A stretch of DNA of 64,000 bases from Parabacteroides sp. AM08-6 (GCF_003473295.1 NZ_QRMP01000005.1:25544-89543); one strand, 5' to 3'. Shown: positions 26,549 through 37,147, numbered from the stretch's first letter. Translations and numbers: made by a program. Notes: a model not told the origin generated them from the sequence alone.

Positions 26549-28612
26549 ATGAAACTAACTTTGCGTCTCTTTCCCGTTCTCGCTTTATTGAGTTATTCCG
26601 TTGCCGCACAAATACCGGCCGACGGAACAATCCATTTGCAGGATGTGGAAATTCAGGGAAAACGCTTCGGGGGCTTGACAGGCAGGGAAGTGAAACGCTT
26701 GGAGGTCGACAAAAACTTGAGCAGTGTAACCGGAACGACAGCTGATGTATTCCGCCAACTGCCTTCGGTCATAACGGACATTGAAGGTGGAATCACTTAT
26801 CGCGGTTCCAGTAAACCGGGGCTGCTGATAAACGGTATTCCCTATGGGTTGATGGAGGAGAATAGCGGGGATATGCTTATCCAGCTTCCTGCCTTATTCT
26901 TTAACCGGGTATCGATGACGGCTGTTCCTTCCATTGAATTGGTGCCGGACGGGGATGCCGGTGTCCTGAACTTGTCCTCTGCTATTTTTACAAAGGAGGA
27001 CTCTCCGCTGACACTAACGTTGGGGGCAGGATTGCAGGAACGTTATAATGCGGGTGCTGTTGTGAATCTGCATCCCGGAAAGTTTCATATTATCGGGAAA
27101 TATAATTATCGCCGTGAATACCGCAAGCGTACTTTTAGCAAAACGACAACCAATAAGGCCGGAACGACAGTGATGAATAATAATGCGGATGCCCGTCCGG
27201 ATGTACACTTGGCCGACCTGAGTATCGGATACGACCTGACGGCCCGCGACTTGTTGACGGTTTACGGTTTGTACAATCTGATGGATTACAGCCGTTACGG
27301 AAAGATACATAACAATAAGTTGGTGGAAGGTCATTTGCAGCCAGTCATGTTCCGCCACCGGTATAATGACCAGCGCCAGGAGGCTTATGCTGCCGAAGCC
27401 CGTTGGAATCATACATTCACTAATCCGCAGGAGCAATTGGAGGTTATCTTCAATTATAATAATTTCGGATATGATGAGGACAACGAGTATAAGAACGAAA
27501 AGCCGGAGACAGGAAGCATCATAGCGGAAGATAATTATTATGTTCGTCAGGATAAGCATAATTATTACATATCGGCAATCTACCGGAAAATGTTCGAGAA
27601 CGACTGGATGTTCAGAGCCGGTTATATCGGGCGTTTCAAGAATGAGAATTATCGTGCCGAAGGAAATAAGCTGGCTGCCGGTGAATGGGTGCCTGATGAA
27701 ACGAAAGAGAATGTTTTTGATTTCTATCGCCGTACCCAGTTGTTGTTTGCCTCTTTGGGCAAAAGGTGGGGAGCGTTTTATGCGGAAGCCGGTGTGCAGG
27801 GGGAATTGAATTGGCAGAAGCTGGAATATCAGTCTCAGACAAGTTCACGCTTCCATGCTTATCCTCGTCTGCGCTTGTCTTATCAAACGGAAGGTGCAGG
27901 GGAATTTGCTTTAAGCTATATCCAACGTGCTATTCGTCCGTATGGCAGTGACTTGAATCCGTTTGTGGATTATAGTGATGCGACACATATTAAGAAAGGA
28001 AATACTGGGTTGAAGGATGAATTCATTCATTCGTTGGAACTGTCTTATACTTATAACGGTACAAACTTCCGGCTCACTCCGGGTTTGTATTATAGGAATA
28101 AGGCAAACCGTGTGATGGATGTCGCTTTGCCGGATACCGGAAACGATGTGGTTTGGCAGAAAGAGAATGTTGGGCATAGTCAGGCTTTCGGTTTCGAACT
28201 GTCCGGTGGTTGGCGTCCGGTTCCAGTTTTGTCTGTTGGATTGTCCGGCGATATTTACCGGGATGAGATTGATGGCCGTACAATTGGTTACGATTCGAAG
28301 AAATCGATGGTTTGCGGTGATGTCAAAGGAAATGTCAATGTCGCAATTACTCCGACCACGGAACTGCAACTGGACGCCTTTTATATCTCCGACCAGCTCA
28401 CTCCGCAGGGCAAAATCAAGCACCGTTCAAGTGTGAATGCCGGTATCTCCCAATACTTCATGCATCGTAAACTACGTGCCAACGTAAGTATCAACAATAT
28501 ATTCAACAGTCTTGAAGAAACAACAATAGTCGATACTCCGGACTTGCAAATGACGCAAGTCCGTAATCGTGATGCGCAAGTAACGTGGTTGACGTTGACG
28601 TATAATCTGTGA
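26549..28612 (+). CDS. TonB-dependent receptor-like outer-membrane beta-barrel protein
   Basis: A 687-residue outer-membrane protein. The signal peptide (about 1-20, cut at VAAQ) is followed by a plug-like domain (about 28-150, with LPSVITDIEGGITYRGSSKPGLLINGIP) and a barrel with alternating aromatic strands, ending in TWLTLTYNL. It lacks the STN and carboxypeptidase-like domains seen in the receptor at 28-2745 and is shorter, so it is a transport-only receptor. The substrate is unknown. It follows the terminator at 26486-26516 by 32 bases and is convergent with argF', whose stop is one base away. Confidence 0.88.
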   Translation: MKLTLRLFPVLALLSYSVAAQIPADGTIHLQDVEIQGKRFGGLTGREVKRLEVDKNLSSVTGTTADVFRQLPSVITDIEGGITYRGSSKPGLLINGIPYGLMEENSGDMLIQLPALFFNRVSMTAVPSIELVPDGDAGVLNLSSAIFTKEDSPLTLTLGAGLQERYNAGAVVNLHPGKFHIIGKYNYRREYRKRTFSKTTTNKAGTTVMNNNADARPDVHLADLSIGYDLTARDLLTVYGLYNLMDYSRYGKIHNNKLVEGHLQPVMFRHRYNDQRQEAYAAEARWNHTFTNPQEQLEVIFNYNNFGYDEDNEYKNEKPETGSIIAEDNYYVRQDKHNYYISAIYRKMFENDWMFRAGYIGRFKNENYRAEGNKLAAGEWVPDETKENVFDFYRRTQLLFASLGKRWGAFYAEAGVQGELNWQKLEYQSQTSSRFHAYPRLRLSYQTEGAGEFALSYIQRAIRPYGSDLNPFVDYSDATHIKKGNTGLKDEFIHSLELSYTYNGTNFRLTPGLYYRNKANRVMDVALPDTGNDVVWQKENVGHSQAFGFELSGGWRPVPVLSVGLSGDIYRDEIDGRTIGYDSKKSMVCGDVKGNVNVAITPTTELQLDAFYISDQLTPQGKIKHRSSVNAGISQYFMHRKLRANVSINNIFNSLEETTIVDTPDLQMTQVRNRDAQVTWLTLTYNL

Positions 28613-28613
28613 C

Positions 28614-29570
28614 TTATTGCAGCCCCATTAATATCTTCTTCAATACCGTTTGTGCTGAAATCTCGCGGTTGGCAGCTTCGGGGATGACGATGCTTTGCGG
28701 GCTTTCAATCACGTCATCGGAAACTATCATGTTGCGGCGGACAGGGAGGCAGTGCATGAAATAGGCGTCATTGGTAAGCGCCATCTTTTCCGTGTCTACC
28801 GTCCAGCTACGGTCCATGTTGAGCACTTTGCCATAGTTCGGGTCGGCATAGGCAGCCCAGTTCTTGGCATAGATGAAATCGGCTCCTTCGAATGCTTTCT
28901 TTTGGTCGTATTCCACACGGGCTTTACCTACGAAGCGTGGGTCCAGTTCGTAACCTTCCGGATGAGTAATCACAAATTCATAATCGGTAGCATTCATCCA
29001 TTCGGCAAAACTGTTGGGAACGGCTTGCGGAAGAGATTTAGGATGAGGAGCCCAAGTCATAACCACTTTAGGGCGGGCTGTCTTTTTGTATTCTTCAATC
29101 GTAATGAGGTCGGCAAAACTTTGTAGTGGGTGGCGGGTAGCAGCTTCCATGCTGAATACCGGACGACCGGAATATTGAATGAACTGGTTCAGTATTTTTT
29201 CGTTATAATCATCTTCTTTACTTTCGAAACGAGCGAAAGAACGTACGCCGATAATATCGCAATAACAACCCATTACCGGAACGGCTTCCAACAAATGTTC
29301 AGGTTTGTCGCCATCCATAATCACGCCACGTTCGGTCTCCAATTTCCAAGCTCCCTGATTTACATCGAGCACCATCGTATTCATACCGAGATTCATGGCA
29401 GCTTTCTGGGTGGAGAGCCGGGTGCGAAGGCTGGAGTTGAAGAATATCATCAATAACGTCTTGTTTTTGCCCAGTTCAGTGAACTGGTAACGGTCTTTCT
29501 TAATCTCGAACGCCTCGGCGAGCGCCAGCTTGAGGTCGCCCAAATCCTGTACACAAGTGAAGTTTCTCAT
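28614..29570 (-). CDS. argF': N-succinylornithine carbamoyltransferase
   Basis: A 318-residue transcarbamylase that makes N-succinylcitrulline from N-succinylornithine and carbamoyl phosphate. The carbamoyl-phosphate motif is FFNSSLRTRLST (about 43-54) and the HCLPVRRN signature is near the C-terminus. Counting from the ATG at 29570, Pro90 falls in GDKPEHLLE. In published work Pro90 marks the succinylornithine enzyme of Bacteroides fragilis, while Glu at the matching site marks acetylornithine enzymes. A TACATTTG box lies upstream at 29597-29604 on the minus strand. It is the last gene of the proB-proA cluster. Confidence 0.93.
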   Translation of the reverse strand: MRNFTCVQDLGDLKLALAEAFEIKKDRYQFTELGKNKTLLMIFFNSSLRTRLSTQKAAMNLGMNTMVLDVNQGAWKLETERGVIMDGDKPEHLLEAVPVMGCYCDIIGVRSFARFESKEDDYNEKILNQFIQYSGRPVFSMEAATRHPLQSFADLITIEEYKKTARPKVVMTWAPHPKSLPQAVPNSFAEWMNATDYEFVITHPEGYELDPRFVGKARVEYDQKKAFEGADFIYAKNWAAYADPNYGKVLNMDRSWTVDTEKMALTNDAYFMHCLPVRRNMIVSDDVIESPQSIVIPEAANREISAQTVLKKILMGLQ

Positions 29571-29596
29571 ATTATACTGTTTAATGTAGTGAGGCA

Positions 29597-29604
29597 CAAA
29601 TGTA
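29597..29604 (-). promoter_or_regulatory. -7 element of argF'
   Basis: TACATTTG on the minus strand, exact consensus, 27 bases before the argF' ATG. It suggests argF' can be transcribed separately from proA. Confidence 0.55.
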
Positions 29605-29662
29605 GACATTTCCGGGGAGAATACAAAGGTGAAAAAGTCTGGCTTTTAAATTGAACGGATGA

Positions 29663-30907
29663 TTATTTCCGTATCTGTCCTTCCCCTTCAATGATATATT
29701 TGTAAGTTGTCAGTTCCGGCAATGCCATCGGGCCGCGGGCATGGAGTTTCTGGGTGCTGATACCTATCTCTGCTCCAAAGCCGAACTGTGCACCATCGGT
29801 AAAGGCCGTGGATACATTGGCATAGACGCAGGCGGCATCGACCATTTGCTGAAAACGGCGGATGGCTTCGGCGGATTCGCTGACGATGCTTTCGCTGTGT
29901 TTTGAACTGTAGCGGGCGATATGCTCCAAGGCTTCGTCAAGAGAAGAAACGGTACGGATAGCCATTTTATAATCAAGGAATTCAGTTCCGAAACTGTCTG
30001 CTACGGCAGGTTGAAGCAAGCTTTCCGGATATTGTCCGGCAAGGGCGGCAAATGCCGGTTTGTCAGCATAAATCGTAACATTGCTGTCGGACAGTTTGTT
30101 GCATATAGACGGAAGGTCGGCTAGGCGGTCTCGGTGAATAATCAAGCAATCCAAAGCGTTGCAAACGCTGACACGGCGAGTCTTTGCATTGTTTACAATT
30201 TCGCGGCCTTTCCCTGTATCACCATCCTTGTCGAAATAGGTATGGCAGATACCGGCTCCGGTTTCAATAACCGGAACACGTGCATGGTCGCGGACAAAGT
30301 TTATCAACGAACTGCTGCCGCGTGGAATAATAAGGTCTACCAGACCGACCGCATTCAACAGTTCCGTTGTTGCTTCCCGGTCGGGTGGGAGGAGCGTACA
30401 AACGGCAGGTTGGATACCTTGTTTTGCGAGAACATCGTGAATGATGGCTACCAAAGCACGGTTGGAGGAGTCTGCATCCGAACCTCCCTTCAATACGCAG
30501 GCATTCCCACTCTTGAAACAGAGAGAGAAAACGTCGAAAGTAACGTTCGGACGGGCTTCGTAGATAACACCGATAACACCGAAAGGTACGGTCACTTTCC
30601 GTATCACCATACCATTGGGACGAGTTACTTCGCTCAACAGTCTGCCGAGAGGTGATGGAAGAGAAGCTACGTTTCTCATATCTCCGGCAATACCGGCCAA
30701 ACGTTCTTCCGTTAGTTTCAGCCGGTCATATTTCGGGTTAGCCGGGTCCATGCGCTGCAAATCTTCCGCATTGGCAGCAAGAACTTCTTCCTGGCGGGCT
30801 ATCAGTGCATCCGCCGTATCGAGGAGGATGCGGTTGATAATGGCATCATCCAATGTTATTAGTTGGCGCGAAGCGACTACGGCTTGTTGTAATAGTTCGT
30901 TTATCAT
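29663..30907 (-). CDS. proA: Glutamate-5-semialdehyde dehydrogenase
   Basis: A 414-residue NADPH-dependent enzyme for the second step of proline synthesis, reducing glutamyl 5-phosphate to the semialdehyde. Diagnostic stretches are [17 protein letters not shown] (about 108-124), [26 protein letters not shown] and the catalytic Cys in [11 protein letters not shown]. The length matches the family. It lies two bases after the small membrane-protein gene, with proB upstream; argF' follows after 92 bases. Confidence 0.97.
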   Translation of the reverse strand: MINELLQQAVVASRQLITLDDAIINRILLDTADALIARQEEVLAANAEDLQRMDPANPKYDRLKLTEERLAGIAGDMRNVASLPSPLGRLLSEVTRPNGMVIRKVTVPFGVIGVIYEARPNVTFDVFSLCFKSGNACVLKGGSDADSSNRALVAIIHDVLAKQGIQPAVCTLLPPDREATTELLNAVGLVDLIIPRGSSSLINFVRDHARVPVIETGAGICHTYFDKDGDTGKGREIVNNAKTRRVSVCNALDCLIIHRDRLADLPSICNKLSDSNVTIYADKPAFAALAGQYPESLLQPAVADSFGTEFLDYKMAIRTVSSLDEALEHIARYSSKHSESIVSESAEAIRRFQQMVDAACVYANVSTAFTDGAQFGFGAEIGISTQKLHARGPMALPELTTYKYIIEGEGQIRK

Positions 30908-30909
30908 GA

Positions 30910-31116
30910 TTATTTCTCGTAACTTTGTATATACTTAGGATGTACCGCATCTTTTCCCAATACCAGACAAAGCCCTATAACGAAGCTGACGCCCCAGTTG
31001 ATAAGCTGTCCGCTACCCAGCGGATGACCAAACAAAAGGGTGATACCTCCTACGCCTCTGAGCAGTCCTACTACAATCATCAGGACTGATGCGAATGATA
31101 ACCAATACTTTTTCAT
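30910..31116 (-). CDS. Small two-helix membrane protein between proB and proA
   Basis: A 68-residue protein with two predicted transmembrane segments (about 5-30 and 38-54), a short glycine-rich turn (FGHPLGSGQ) and a charged tail ([14 protein letters not shown]). I do not recognise a family. It sits 18 bases after proB and two bases before proA on the same strand, so it is translated from the same message. A role in proline or glutamate handling is only suggested by position. Confidence 0.75.
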   Translation of the reverse strand: MKKYWLSFASVLMIVVGLLRGVGGITLLFGHPLGSGQLINWGVSFVIGLCLVLGKDAVHPKYIQSYEK

Positions 31117-31134
31117 ACTCTTTTTTCTTATAGA

Positions 31135-32208
31135 TTAATCCAGATACAAATAATCGTAATGTATCAACGGTTTCTTATCCCGGCTACCGATAAGTGAACG
31201 GGCTTTCGTACTGTCGTAACCCACGCAGCCGACACCTAACTGGACACCTGCCTCATTGATAATCTTGACAATGTCGTCTTTCTCGAAGTCGCCTACAATC
31301 CGGGTCACGCCGACCAACAGGATACTGGTTGCCTTCGGTGCCAGCAAAGCTTCTTCCGCTCCCCGGTTGATATGTATCTCTCCTTTGGCAAAGCCTTCGG
31401 AGTGGGCAATCCACTTCTTGACACTGCTGACAGGTTTGTCGGAAGGAATGAAACGCGTACAGACGGTTTGGCTGTCCTTCGCAAGCAAGTCCACAAGAAT
31501 GTTGTCTTTCTTGCCGTTGGCGATGATAACCGTGATACCTTCGTCCGCCACTTTTTGGGCAATGCTGCATTTGGTCAGCATACCGCCGCGACCGAAAGAG
31601 GATTTGCTGGTTTGCACATATTCCGACAAATCTTCTTTACCTCCGTTTATCTCACGGATGACGACAGAGGAGGCATCGGAAGGATTACCGTTGTATATCC
31701 CGTCGATATTGCTCAGGATAATGAGGGCATCCATCCCCATCATTGTGGCGATGAGGCCGGATAGCTCGTCGTTGTCCGTGAACATTAATTCTGTAACCGA
31801 TATTGTATCGTTTTCGTTCACGATAGGGATGACTTTATTTTCGAGCATCACCTCCATGCAATGTTTCTGGTTCAGATAATGTGTACGGCTGCCGAAGTTC
31901 TCCTTGGTGGTAAGAATCTGACCGCAAGTCATGCCATGTTCGCGAAACAACTCGTAATAGCGGTTTATCAGCTTGGCTTGTCCGACAGCGGAATAAAGCT
32001 GACGGGCGGAAACGGAGTCCAGCTTCCGTCCGGCTTTTATCTCGCTCCGTCCCGAAGCGACTGCTCCGGAGGATATTAGGACAACTTCCACACCTTTACG
32101 GTGCAGTTCGGCCACTTGGTCCACCAGGGCAGACATCCGGGTAATATCCAACGTGCCATCCTTGCGGGTGAGCACGTTGCTGCCTATTTTAACGGCGATG
32201 CGTTTCAT
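31135..32208 (-). CDS. proB: Glutamate 5-kinase
   Basis: A 357-residue kinase that phosphorylates glutamate in the first, feedback-regulated step of proline synthesis. The amino-acid kinase domain (about 1-255) starts [18 protein letters not shown] and contains [20 protein letters not shown] and [13 protein letters not shown] domain follows (about 270-350), as in E. coli ProB. Its start overlaps the stop of the acyl-CoA synthetase by four bases, implying translational coupling. Confidence 0.97.
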   Translation of the reverse strand: MKRIAVKIGSNVLTRKDGTLDITRMSALVDQVAELHRKGVEVVLISSGAVASGRSEIKAGRKLDSVSARQLYSAVGQAKLINRYYELFREHGMTCGQILTTKENFGSRTHYLNQKHCMEVMLENKVIPIVNENDTISVTELMFTDNDELSGLIATMMGMDALIILSNIDGIYNGNPSDASSVVIREINGGKEDLSEYVQTSKSSFGRGGMLTKCSIAQKVADEGITVIIANGKKDNILVDLLAKDSQTVCTRFIPSDKPVSSVKKWIAHSEGFAKGEIHINRGAEEALLAPKATSILLVGVTRIVGDFEKDDIVKIINEAGVQLGVGCVGYDSTKARSLIGSRDKKPLIHYDYLYLD

Positions 32209-33860
32209 TTTTTGTCTTTATCTCTAATCTCGACCCTGCGTATCTTACCGCTGATAGTCTTAGGCAATTCGTCTACAAACTCTACGACACGCGGATATTT
32301 ATACGGGGCTGTAACCTTCTTTACGTGGTCTTGTAATTCCTTGATTAACTGGTCGCCGGCTTTGTCTTTATAATCCTTTGCCAACACGATAGTGGCTTTT
32401 ACCACTTGACCGCGGATTTCATCGGGAACGCCGGTGATGGCACATTCCACGACTGCCGGGTGAGTCATCAAGGCACTTTCCACCTCGAACGGGCCGATAC
32501 GGTAACCGGAACTTTTTATCACATCGTCGGCACGGCCTACGAACCAGAGATAACCGTCCTCATCGCGCCAAGCTACATCGCCGGTATAATAAATACCATC
32601 GTGCCAGGCTTCGTTTGTGAGTTCGGCGTCGCGATAATATTCCTTGAAAAGACCAATCGGCTTACCACCGGTCGTACGGACAACGATTTGTCCCTGTTCA
32701 CCGTCTTCCGCACGGCTTCCGTCCGGACGCAACAAATCTACTTCGTATTGCGGATTGGGAACTCCCATTGAACCGGGCTTCGGTTCCATCCACGGGAAAG
32801 TAGCGACAGTCAATGTCGTTTCGGTCTGCCCGAAACCTTCCATCAGTTTGATGCCGGTTAGTTTATAGAATGTATCGAATACGGCTGGATTTAGAGCTTC
32901 GCCGGCTATCGTACAGTATTTGAGTGACGATAGGTCATATTTCGTCAAATCTTCACGTATCAGAAAACGGAAGATAGTAGGAGGTGCACAGAGCGAAGTG
33001 ATGCGATAATCCTGTATCATCTGCAGCATGGCAGCCGGGGTGAATTTCTCATGGTCGTACACAAACACGGTTGCTCCGGCAATCCATTGTCCGTACAGTT
33101 TTCCCCATACGGCTTTTCCCCAACCTGTATCGGCAATTGTCAGGTGCAGACTATCCTCGTTCAGATTGTGCCAGAAGCTGCCGGTCACGATATGTCCCAA
33201 CGGATAAGTGAAGTCGTGTGCTACCATCTTCGGGTTGCCGGTGGTCCCGGAAGTGAAATACATCAACGAAATATCGTCGTTGTTGTTTGGATGTTGCGGA
33301 CGTACAAAAGGAGCTGCGTTTTGAATACCTTTGTGGAAATCCTCGAAACCTTCTGGTATTTCGGGACCGACCGAAACAACTGTTTTCACTGTCGGAGACT
33401 CAGGCAATGCGTCGATGATATGTTTCGTTATCACTTCTTCTCCGGCACAAACAATCATCTTGATATCGGCTGCGTTGGCACGATACACAATATCTTTCTT
33501 TGTCAGCAGGTGAGTGGCCGGAATAACTACCGCACCTAATTTGTGTAACGCAATGATGGAGAACCAGAACTCGTAGCGTCGTTTTAATATCAGCATCACC
33601 ATGTCGCCATGCCCGATACCCAACGACTGGAAATAGGCAGCCGTCTGGTCTGTATATTTTTTCAACTCGGCAAAGGTGAAATCGATGTGTTCACCCTGGT
33701 CGTTAGTCCAGCATAACGCTTTTTTATCAGGCTCTTCTTCAGCCCATGCATCTACTACGTCGTATCCGAAGTTGAAGTTCTCCGGGACTTTTATCTTGAA
33801 ATTCTGTATAAAATCTTCCTGCGACTCAAAGGTCGTCTTCTCTACGAATCTTTCTAACAT
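32205..33860 (-). CDS. Acyl-CoA synthetase (ACSM/acetate-CoA ligase-like)
   Basis: A 551-residue AMP-forming ligase that activates a short or medium-chain acid or aromatic acid to its CoA thioester. The core motif is [19 protein letters not shown]. It is followed by [49 protein letters not shown] (landmark region about 410-440) and the catalytic Lys in [16 protein letters not shown]. The ATG at 33860 ([11 protein letters not shown]) is preferred over an upstream extension. The XRE-cupin gene precedes it by 22 bases and proB overlaps its end. This pairing with an XRE-cupin regulator is common in gut Bacteroidota. Confidence 0.92.
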   Translation of the reverse strand: MLERFVEKTTFESQEDFIQNFKIKVPENFNFGYDVVDAWAEEEPDKKALCWTNDQGEHIDFTFAELKKYTDQTAAYFQSLGIGHGDMVMLILKRRYEFWFSIIALHKLGAVVIPATHLLTKKDIVYRANAADIKMIVCAGEEVITKHIIDALPESPTVKTVVSVGPEIPEGFEDFHKGIQNAAPFVRPQHPNNNDDISLMYFTSGTTGNPKMVAHDFTYPLGHIVTGSFWHNLNEDSLHLTIADTGWGKAVWGKLYGQWIAGATVFVYDHEKFTPAAMLQMIQDYRITSLCAPPTIFRFLIREDLTKYDLSSLKYCTIAGEALNPAVFDTFYKLTGIKLMEGFGQTETTLTVATFPWMEPKPGSMGVPNPQYEVDLLRPDGSRAEDGEQGQIVVRTTGGKPIGLFKEYYRDAELTNEAWHDGIYYTGDVAWRDEDGYLWFVGRADDVIKSSGYRIGPFEVESALMTHPAVVECAITGVPDEIRGQVVKATIVLAKDYKDKAGDQLIKELQDHVKKVTAPYKYPRVVEFVDELPKTISGKIRRVEIRDKDKK

Positions 33861-33882
33861 GTTGGTAGAATTTTGAATAAAA

Positions 33883-34437
33883 TCACAAAATGATGGCAAG
33901 GAAACTAACTTTTTCTCCGTCGAGTGCCTTCATGCCGTGTGGCAGTTCGGAATTGAAATAGATGCTGTCTCCCTCTTCTAATATCAGCTCTTTATTATTG
34001 ATTTGTAAGAGCAAACGCCCTTTCAGTACCATGTTGTACTCTTGTCCGGGATGCGAGTTCAGGTAAATCGGCGTTCCTTCCGGAGTCGGGTGGACGGTCA
34101 CCATAAACGGGTCTGCCTTACGTGCGGCAAAACCGGCGGCCAGCGACTGGTATTTATATGCTTTTGTACGTTCCACGGCAACCCCTTTTCCTTTACGGGT
34201 GATGAAATAGGTACTCATCTTTGGTTCGTCGCCGAACATCAGAGTAGTCAGTTCTACACCATAAGCCTGTGAAATCTGATGTAACACACTTACCGAAATA
34301 TCTACCGTACCGCTTTCGAGCTCTAAATATTGCTCCGGGGTCAGATTGCAAACCCTAGCCATTTCCTCGGGTGTGATTTCCAAAGCATCCCGAAGTCCGG
34401 CCAGACGTTCTGCGATTTGTTTTATCTGTTCGTTCAT
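33883..34437 (-). CDS. XRE-family regulator with C-terminal cupin domain
   Basis: A 184-residue transcription regulator. A helix-turn-helix of the Cro/C1 type (about 8-62, with [23 protein letters not shown]) is joined to a cupin_2 ligand-binding barrel (about 105-182, with [19 protein letters not shown] and [17 protein letters not shown]). Such proteins sense a small metabolite and control the adjacent genes. It is first in a tight minus-strand operon with the acyl-CoA synthetase, so the acid substrate or its CoA ester is a reasonable but untested effector. Confidence 0.92.
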   Translation of the reverse strand: MNEQIKQIAERLAGLRDALEITPEEMARVCNLTPEQYLELESGTVDISVSVLHQISQAYGVELTTLMFGDEPKMSTYFITRKGKGVAVERTKAYKYQSLAAGFAARKADPFMVTVHPTPEGTPIYLNSHPGQEYNMVLKGRLLLQINNKELILEEGDSIYFNSELPHGMKALDGEKVSFLAIIL

Positions 34438-34748
34438 CTCCGTTGATTATTATGTTTATGATGCGTCAAAGATAGGAATAAAAAGCAAAAAGATTACGAA
34501 AAGAGGGATAGAATGTTATTTCGTTATCATTATAGCCTGCATCCGGTATAAATTGTTTCGTTATCCCCATTGTTGTTTGTAAGTGGACTTTTCCCCCATC
34601 CCGGCAAATTGACAGGATGCTCTCTATTTTGGAGTTTCCCTATCGAATTGATATGTTAAAAAGAGTTACATGTGCGGGTAATTTATTTTACCCGCCATAC
34701 TAATCCCATTTAGTTGCCTTACTAATGACATTTTGATATTCGTATGAA
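34438..34748. other. Intergenic spacer holding dispersed repeat copy B
   Basis: About 310 bases between the start of the XRE-cupin gene and the stop of the rhamnosidase-like gene, both on the minus strand. The right part is the repeat copy (34608-34738). The left part must hold the promoter of the XRE operon, but I see no exact consensus there. Confidence 0.7.
34608..34738 (+). repeat. Dispersed 131-base repeat, copy B
   Basis: The second copy of the element at 6576-6706, the same length with no gaps. Here the central hairpin is perfect: GCGGGTAA, six bases, TTACCCGC. It ends 10 bases before the stop codon of the rhamnosidase-like gene, so it would be transcribed as that gene's 3' region, but in the opposite orientation to copy A relative to its neighbour gene. 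Confidence 0.85.
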
Positions 34749-36926
34749 TTACATATTAAATTCATATTTCTTCGCTTTTTTCAACACTAACGGTTTCTTA
34801 CCTTTGGGCACATAGAGTCTTACAGTACAACCGGCAGGGATTTCTATCGTGGAAACTCCCTCTTTTTTCAGGTCAAGAACAATAAAGCCTTCTTTCACAG
34901 GGATGCGGCCACGTGCATAACCCAAGTGCAGCAAGTCCGGGCGCAGGGTGTATTCGTTTGTCTGTACGTCCGATTGTGTGAAACCGAAAATTCCATGAAG
35001 GGTCAATAGGATAGGAGGTGTACCGTTTGCCCCGTGGCAGAGACTCAGCCCGAAAGGACGTCCGTAGAAAGAGTTTTGTTTTGCAACGGATGCGCCGAGT
35101 GAAAAATTTTCAGGGAAACGGGTGTGCCCTTGAGCCAACCAATCACCCCAAACTTCGCTTAGCAGTGCGTATAATTCGCCGATGCGTCCTGTTTTCGCGT
35201 ATGCCAGGCACTCGTAACCTTTCTCATAACTGATATTCTTCTTGTAATAAGATATGGAAGGAATGACTTCCGTATATAATTGGTCGTAGTATTTTTCCTG
35301 ATAAAGCCCTGTCAGCACTCCCCAATACTGGGCGTGATGGGAGATACGCGTGTCTTTCTCTCCGTTTAGCCTATAACCGTTGATGAAGGCTTTCCGTTCT
35401 TCATCCCAGAAGTGGGCAACGATGTTTTTTCCCAATAATTGTGCTTTCTGTTCATAATGACGGGCCAACGAATTGTCTTTCCAAAGTCGGGAGAAGTAGG
35501 CTGCTATCCGGAAGTTTTCATAGAGCATCATTTGCGGATAAGTGGCTACACCGTAGTCGTCGGGACCTAAATCGCGTGACCATCCGGGAATGAAGCCACT
35601 CGAAGACGGTGTGGCAACAAGGAATCCGCGTTCATCTTGCGCCGTTTCATAGAGAGCCATTTGTTGCAGCACCCGCTCCTTGAACATGTTCAGAGTCGTG
35701 AGGTCGCCATAGCGCAGATAGTCCTGTTTCAATCCGATAAAGGCATGTAGGGGATAGTCCACAATACCCCAGTCGGATGTTTGGGGATTGGCAGGCATCA
35801 AGGCGATGGATATTCCATTTCGTGCCGTTTGACGGTCGCCGAATACATAATCTCCCCCTAAGGCACTGATGATGGCATCCATGGACCAAGGCAGATAGTC
35901 GCGTTTCACACCGTCGAGATAGAAATTGTGCATAGATGTATGCAAGGTTGCCACACCGGTATTCCAGAGGGCGTTTAGGCGACTGTCATCACTCTCGAAC
36001 TGCATCAGCCGGTTCACCGGATATAGCCGGGTGTCGAACCGGATTGCGCTCAAAGTACAGTCGTCGTTGCATGAAAGAGCAATATAGCGTAAAGCGCGTT
36101 CGGGCAATGTGATACGTTGCTGGTTGCTTCCGTTTAGTAGGAACGGTTCAATCGGCCTTTGTTCGAAAAGCGATTGGTCGGCGTTCAAAGCCTCTTCAGG
36201 TGATTCACCCACGCGTGCTTCCAGCGAGCCGTTTCCGGAAGCGATGAATGTTACAGTTCCGATCTCTAACTCGTGGAAATCAATAAGTATACAACCGTTT
36301 TTGCCGATTTTTACTGTTGCTTTGTCGCTGCTATCTGCATTTTGCACGGGTATAAACCGATGAGGCTCTATGGAAATGACTTCATCTTGGTCTTCATCCG
36401 GATGCAAACCGGCAATATTGTATCGTGCATCTGTTTCAGGCAGTGTCCAGCTATTACCATCGAGGCTGACTTGCCAATCTGCGTTTTCTTCCACGCCATC
36501 GCCCTCTACTATCAAAGCAGGCAGATGTCGATTGGTCTGCACATCAAAGAGCAACGTATGCTTACCCGCAGTCAGGTTATATCTGTCGGTTTCCGGGGAG
36601 AGTGCTTTTCCGTCAAGTGTAAGACGTATGATACCTTTTCCTTGCCAGTGAATTTCAGTATCTTTCTCCAACTTTATTTTTTTACGGAAATAAGTTCGTT
36701 CCTCTGCCTGAGTAAATTTTCCGGGATAACCCACGTTTACACAGCGTGCAGCTGACTTTTCCTGTTGTATGCGTTGCAGATGTGCCGCCAATTGACCGGG
36801 ATACCAGAGGTAAGAACTGCGGGAACGGACATCAGTAGGGTTACTAACGGCTGTTTTTTCTTTTCCCATTGTAAAAGCGGATAACAGCAGAAGAGGAATA
36901 AATACTAATAATAGTCTGGTTCTCAT
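34749..36926 (-). CDS. Alpha-L-rhamnosidase-like glycoside hydrolase (GH78-like)
   Basis: A 725-residue exported enzyme. The signal peptide is about 1-21. Beta-sandwich domains (about 55-310) precede an (alpha/alpha)6 barrel of the six-hairpin type (about 315-640), followed by a C-terminal beta domain. The catalytic region around HNFYLDGVKRDYLPWSMDA (about 330-350) sits where GH78 enzymes have their acid residue, and HGANGTPPILLTLHGIFG lies near the barrel end. It probably removes a terminal deoxy-sugar from plant or microbial glycans in the periplasm. The family call is from overall pattern; the sugar is uncertain. It is a single gene, not inside a SusCD locus. Confidence 0.75.
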   Translation of the reverse strand: MRTRLLLVFIPLLLLSAFTMGKEKTAVSNPTDVRSRSSYLWYPGQLAAHLQRIQQEKSAARCVNVGYPGKFTQAEERTYFRKKIKLEKDTEIHWQGKGIIRLTLDGKALSPETDRYNLTAGKHTLLFDVQTNRHLPALIVEGDGVEENADWQVSLDGNSWTLPETDARYNIAGLHPDEDQDEVISIEPHRFIPVQNADSSDKATVKIGKNGCILIDFHELEIGTVTFIASGNGSLEARVGESPEEALNADQSLFEQRPIEPFLLNGSNQQRITLPERALRYIALSCNDDCTLSAIRFDTRLYPVNRLMQFESDDSRLNALWNTGVATLHTSMHNFYLDGVKRDYLPWSMDAIISALGGDYVFGDRQTARNGISIALMPANPQTSDWGIVDYPLHAFIGLKQDYLRYGDLTTLNMFKERVLQQMALYETAQDERGFLVATPSSSGFIPGWSRDLGPDDYGVATYPQMMLYENFRIAAYFSRLWKDNSLARHYEQKAQLLGKNIVAHFWDEERKAFINGYRLNGEKDTRISHHAQYWGVLTGLYQEKYYDQLYTEVIPSISYYKKNISYEKGYECLAYAKTGRIGELYALLSEVWGDWLAQGHTRFPENFSLGASVAKQNSFYGRPFGLSLCHGANGTPPILLTLHGIFGFTQSDVQTNEYTLRPDLLHLGYARGRIPVKEGFIVLDLKKEGVSTIEIPAGCTVRLYVPKGKKPLVLKKAKKYEFNM

Positions 36927-37147
36927 AATTTTATAGAGTTGTAAGTAGATGTTTTTATATATAATAAAAGAACAGTATGCTGTTATTATAATTTCACAAA
37001 GGAGATAAAAAGTTTTATTTATTCCAATCTCCTGTATTACATTTTGTGTTTCTTTAACTCTGTATGATTTCCGCTCCTGTTAATGTGATGATTGAAAAAA
37101 ATATGCACGGATGTTGAAAATCCATCCTTTCTTTTCAACTAAATACA

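Noticed and set aside
36951-37000. Palindrome AACAG-TATG-CTGTT with AT flanks as an operator
   Set aside because: The stem is short and lies between divergent genes without a recognised regulator; support is too weak to list as a site.
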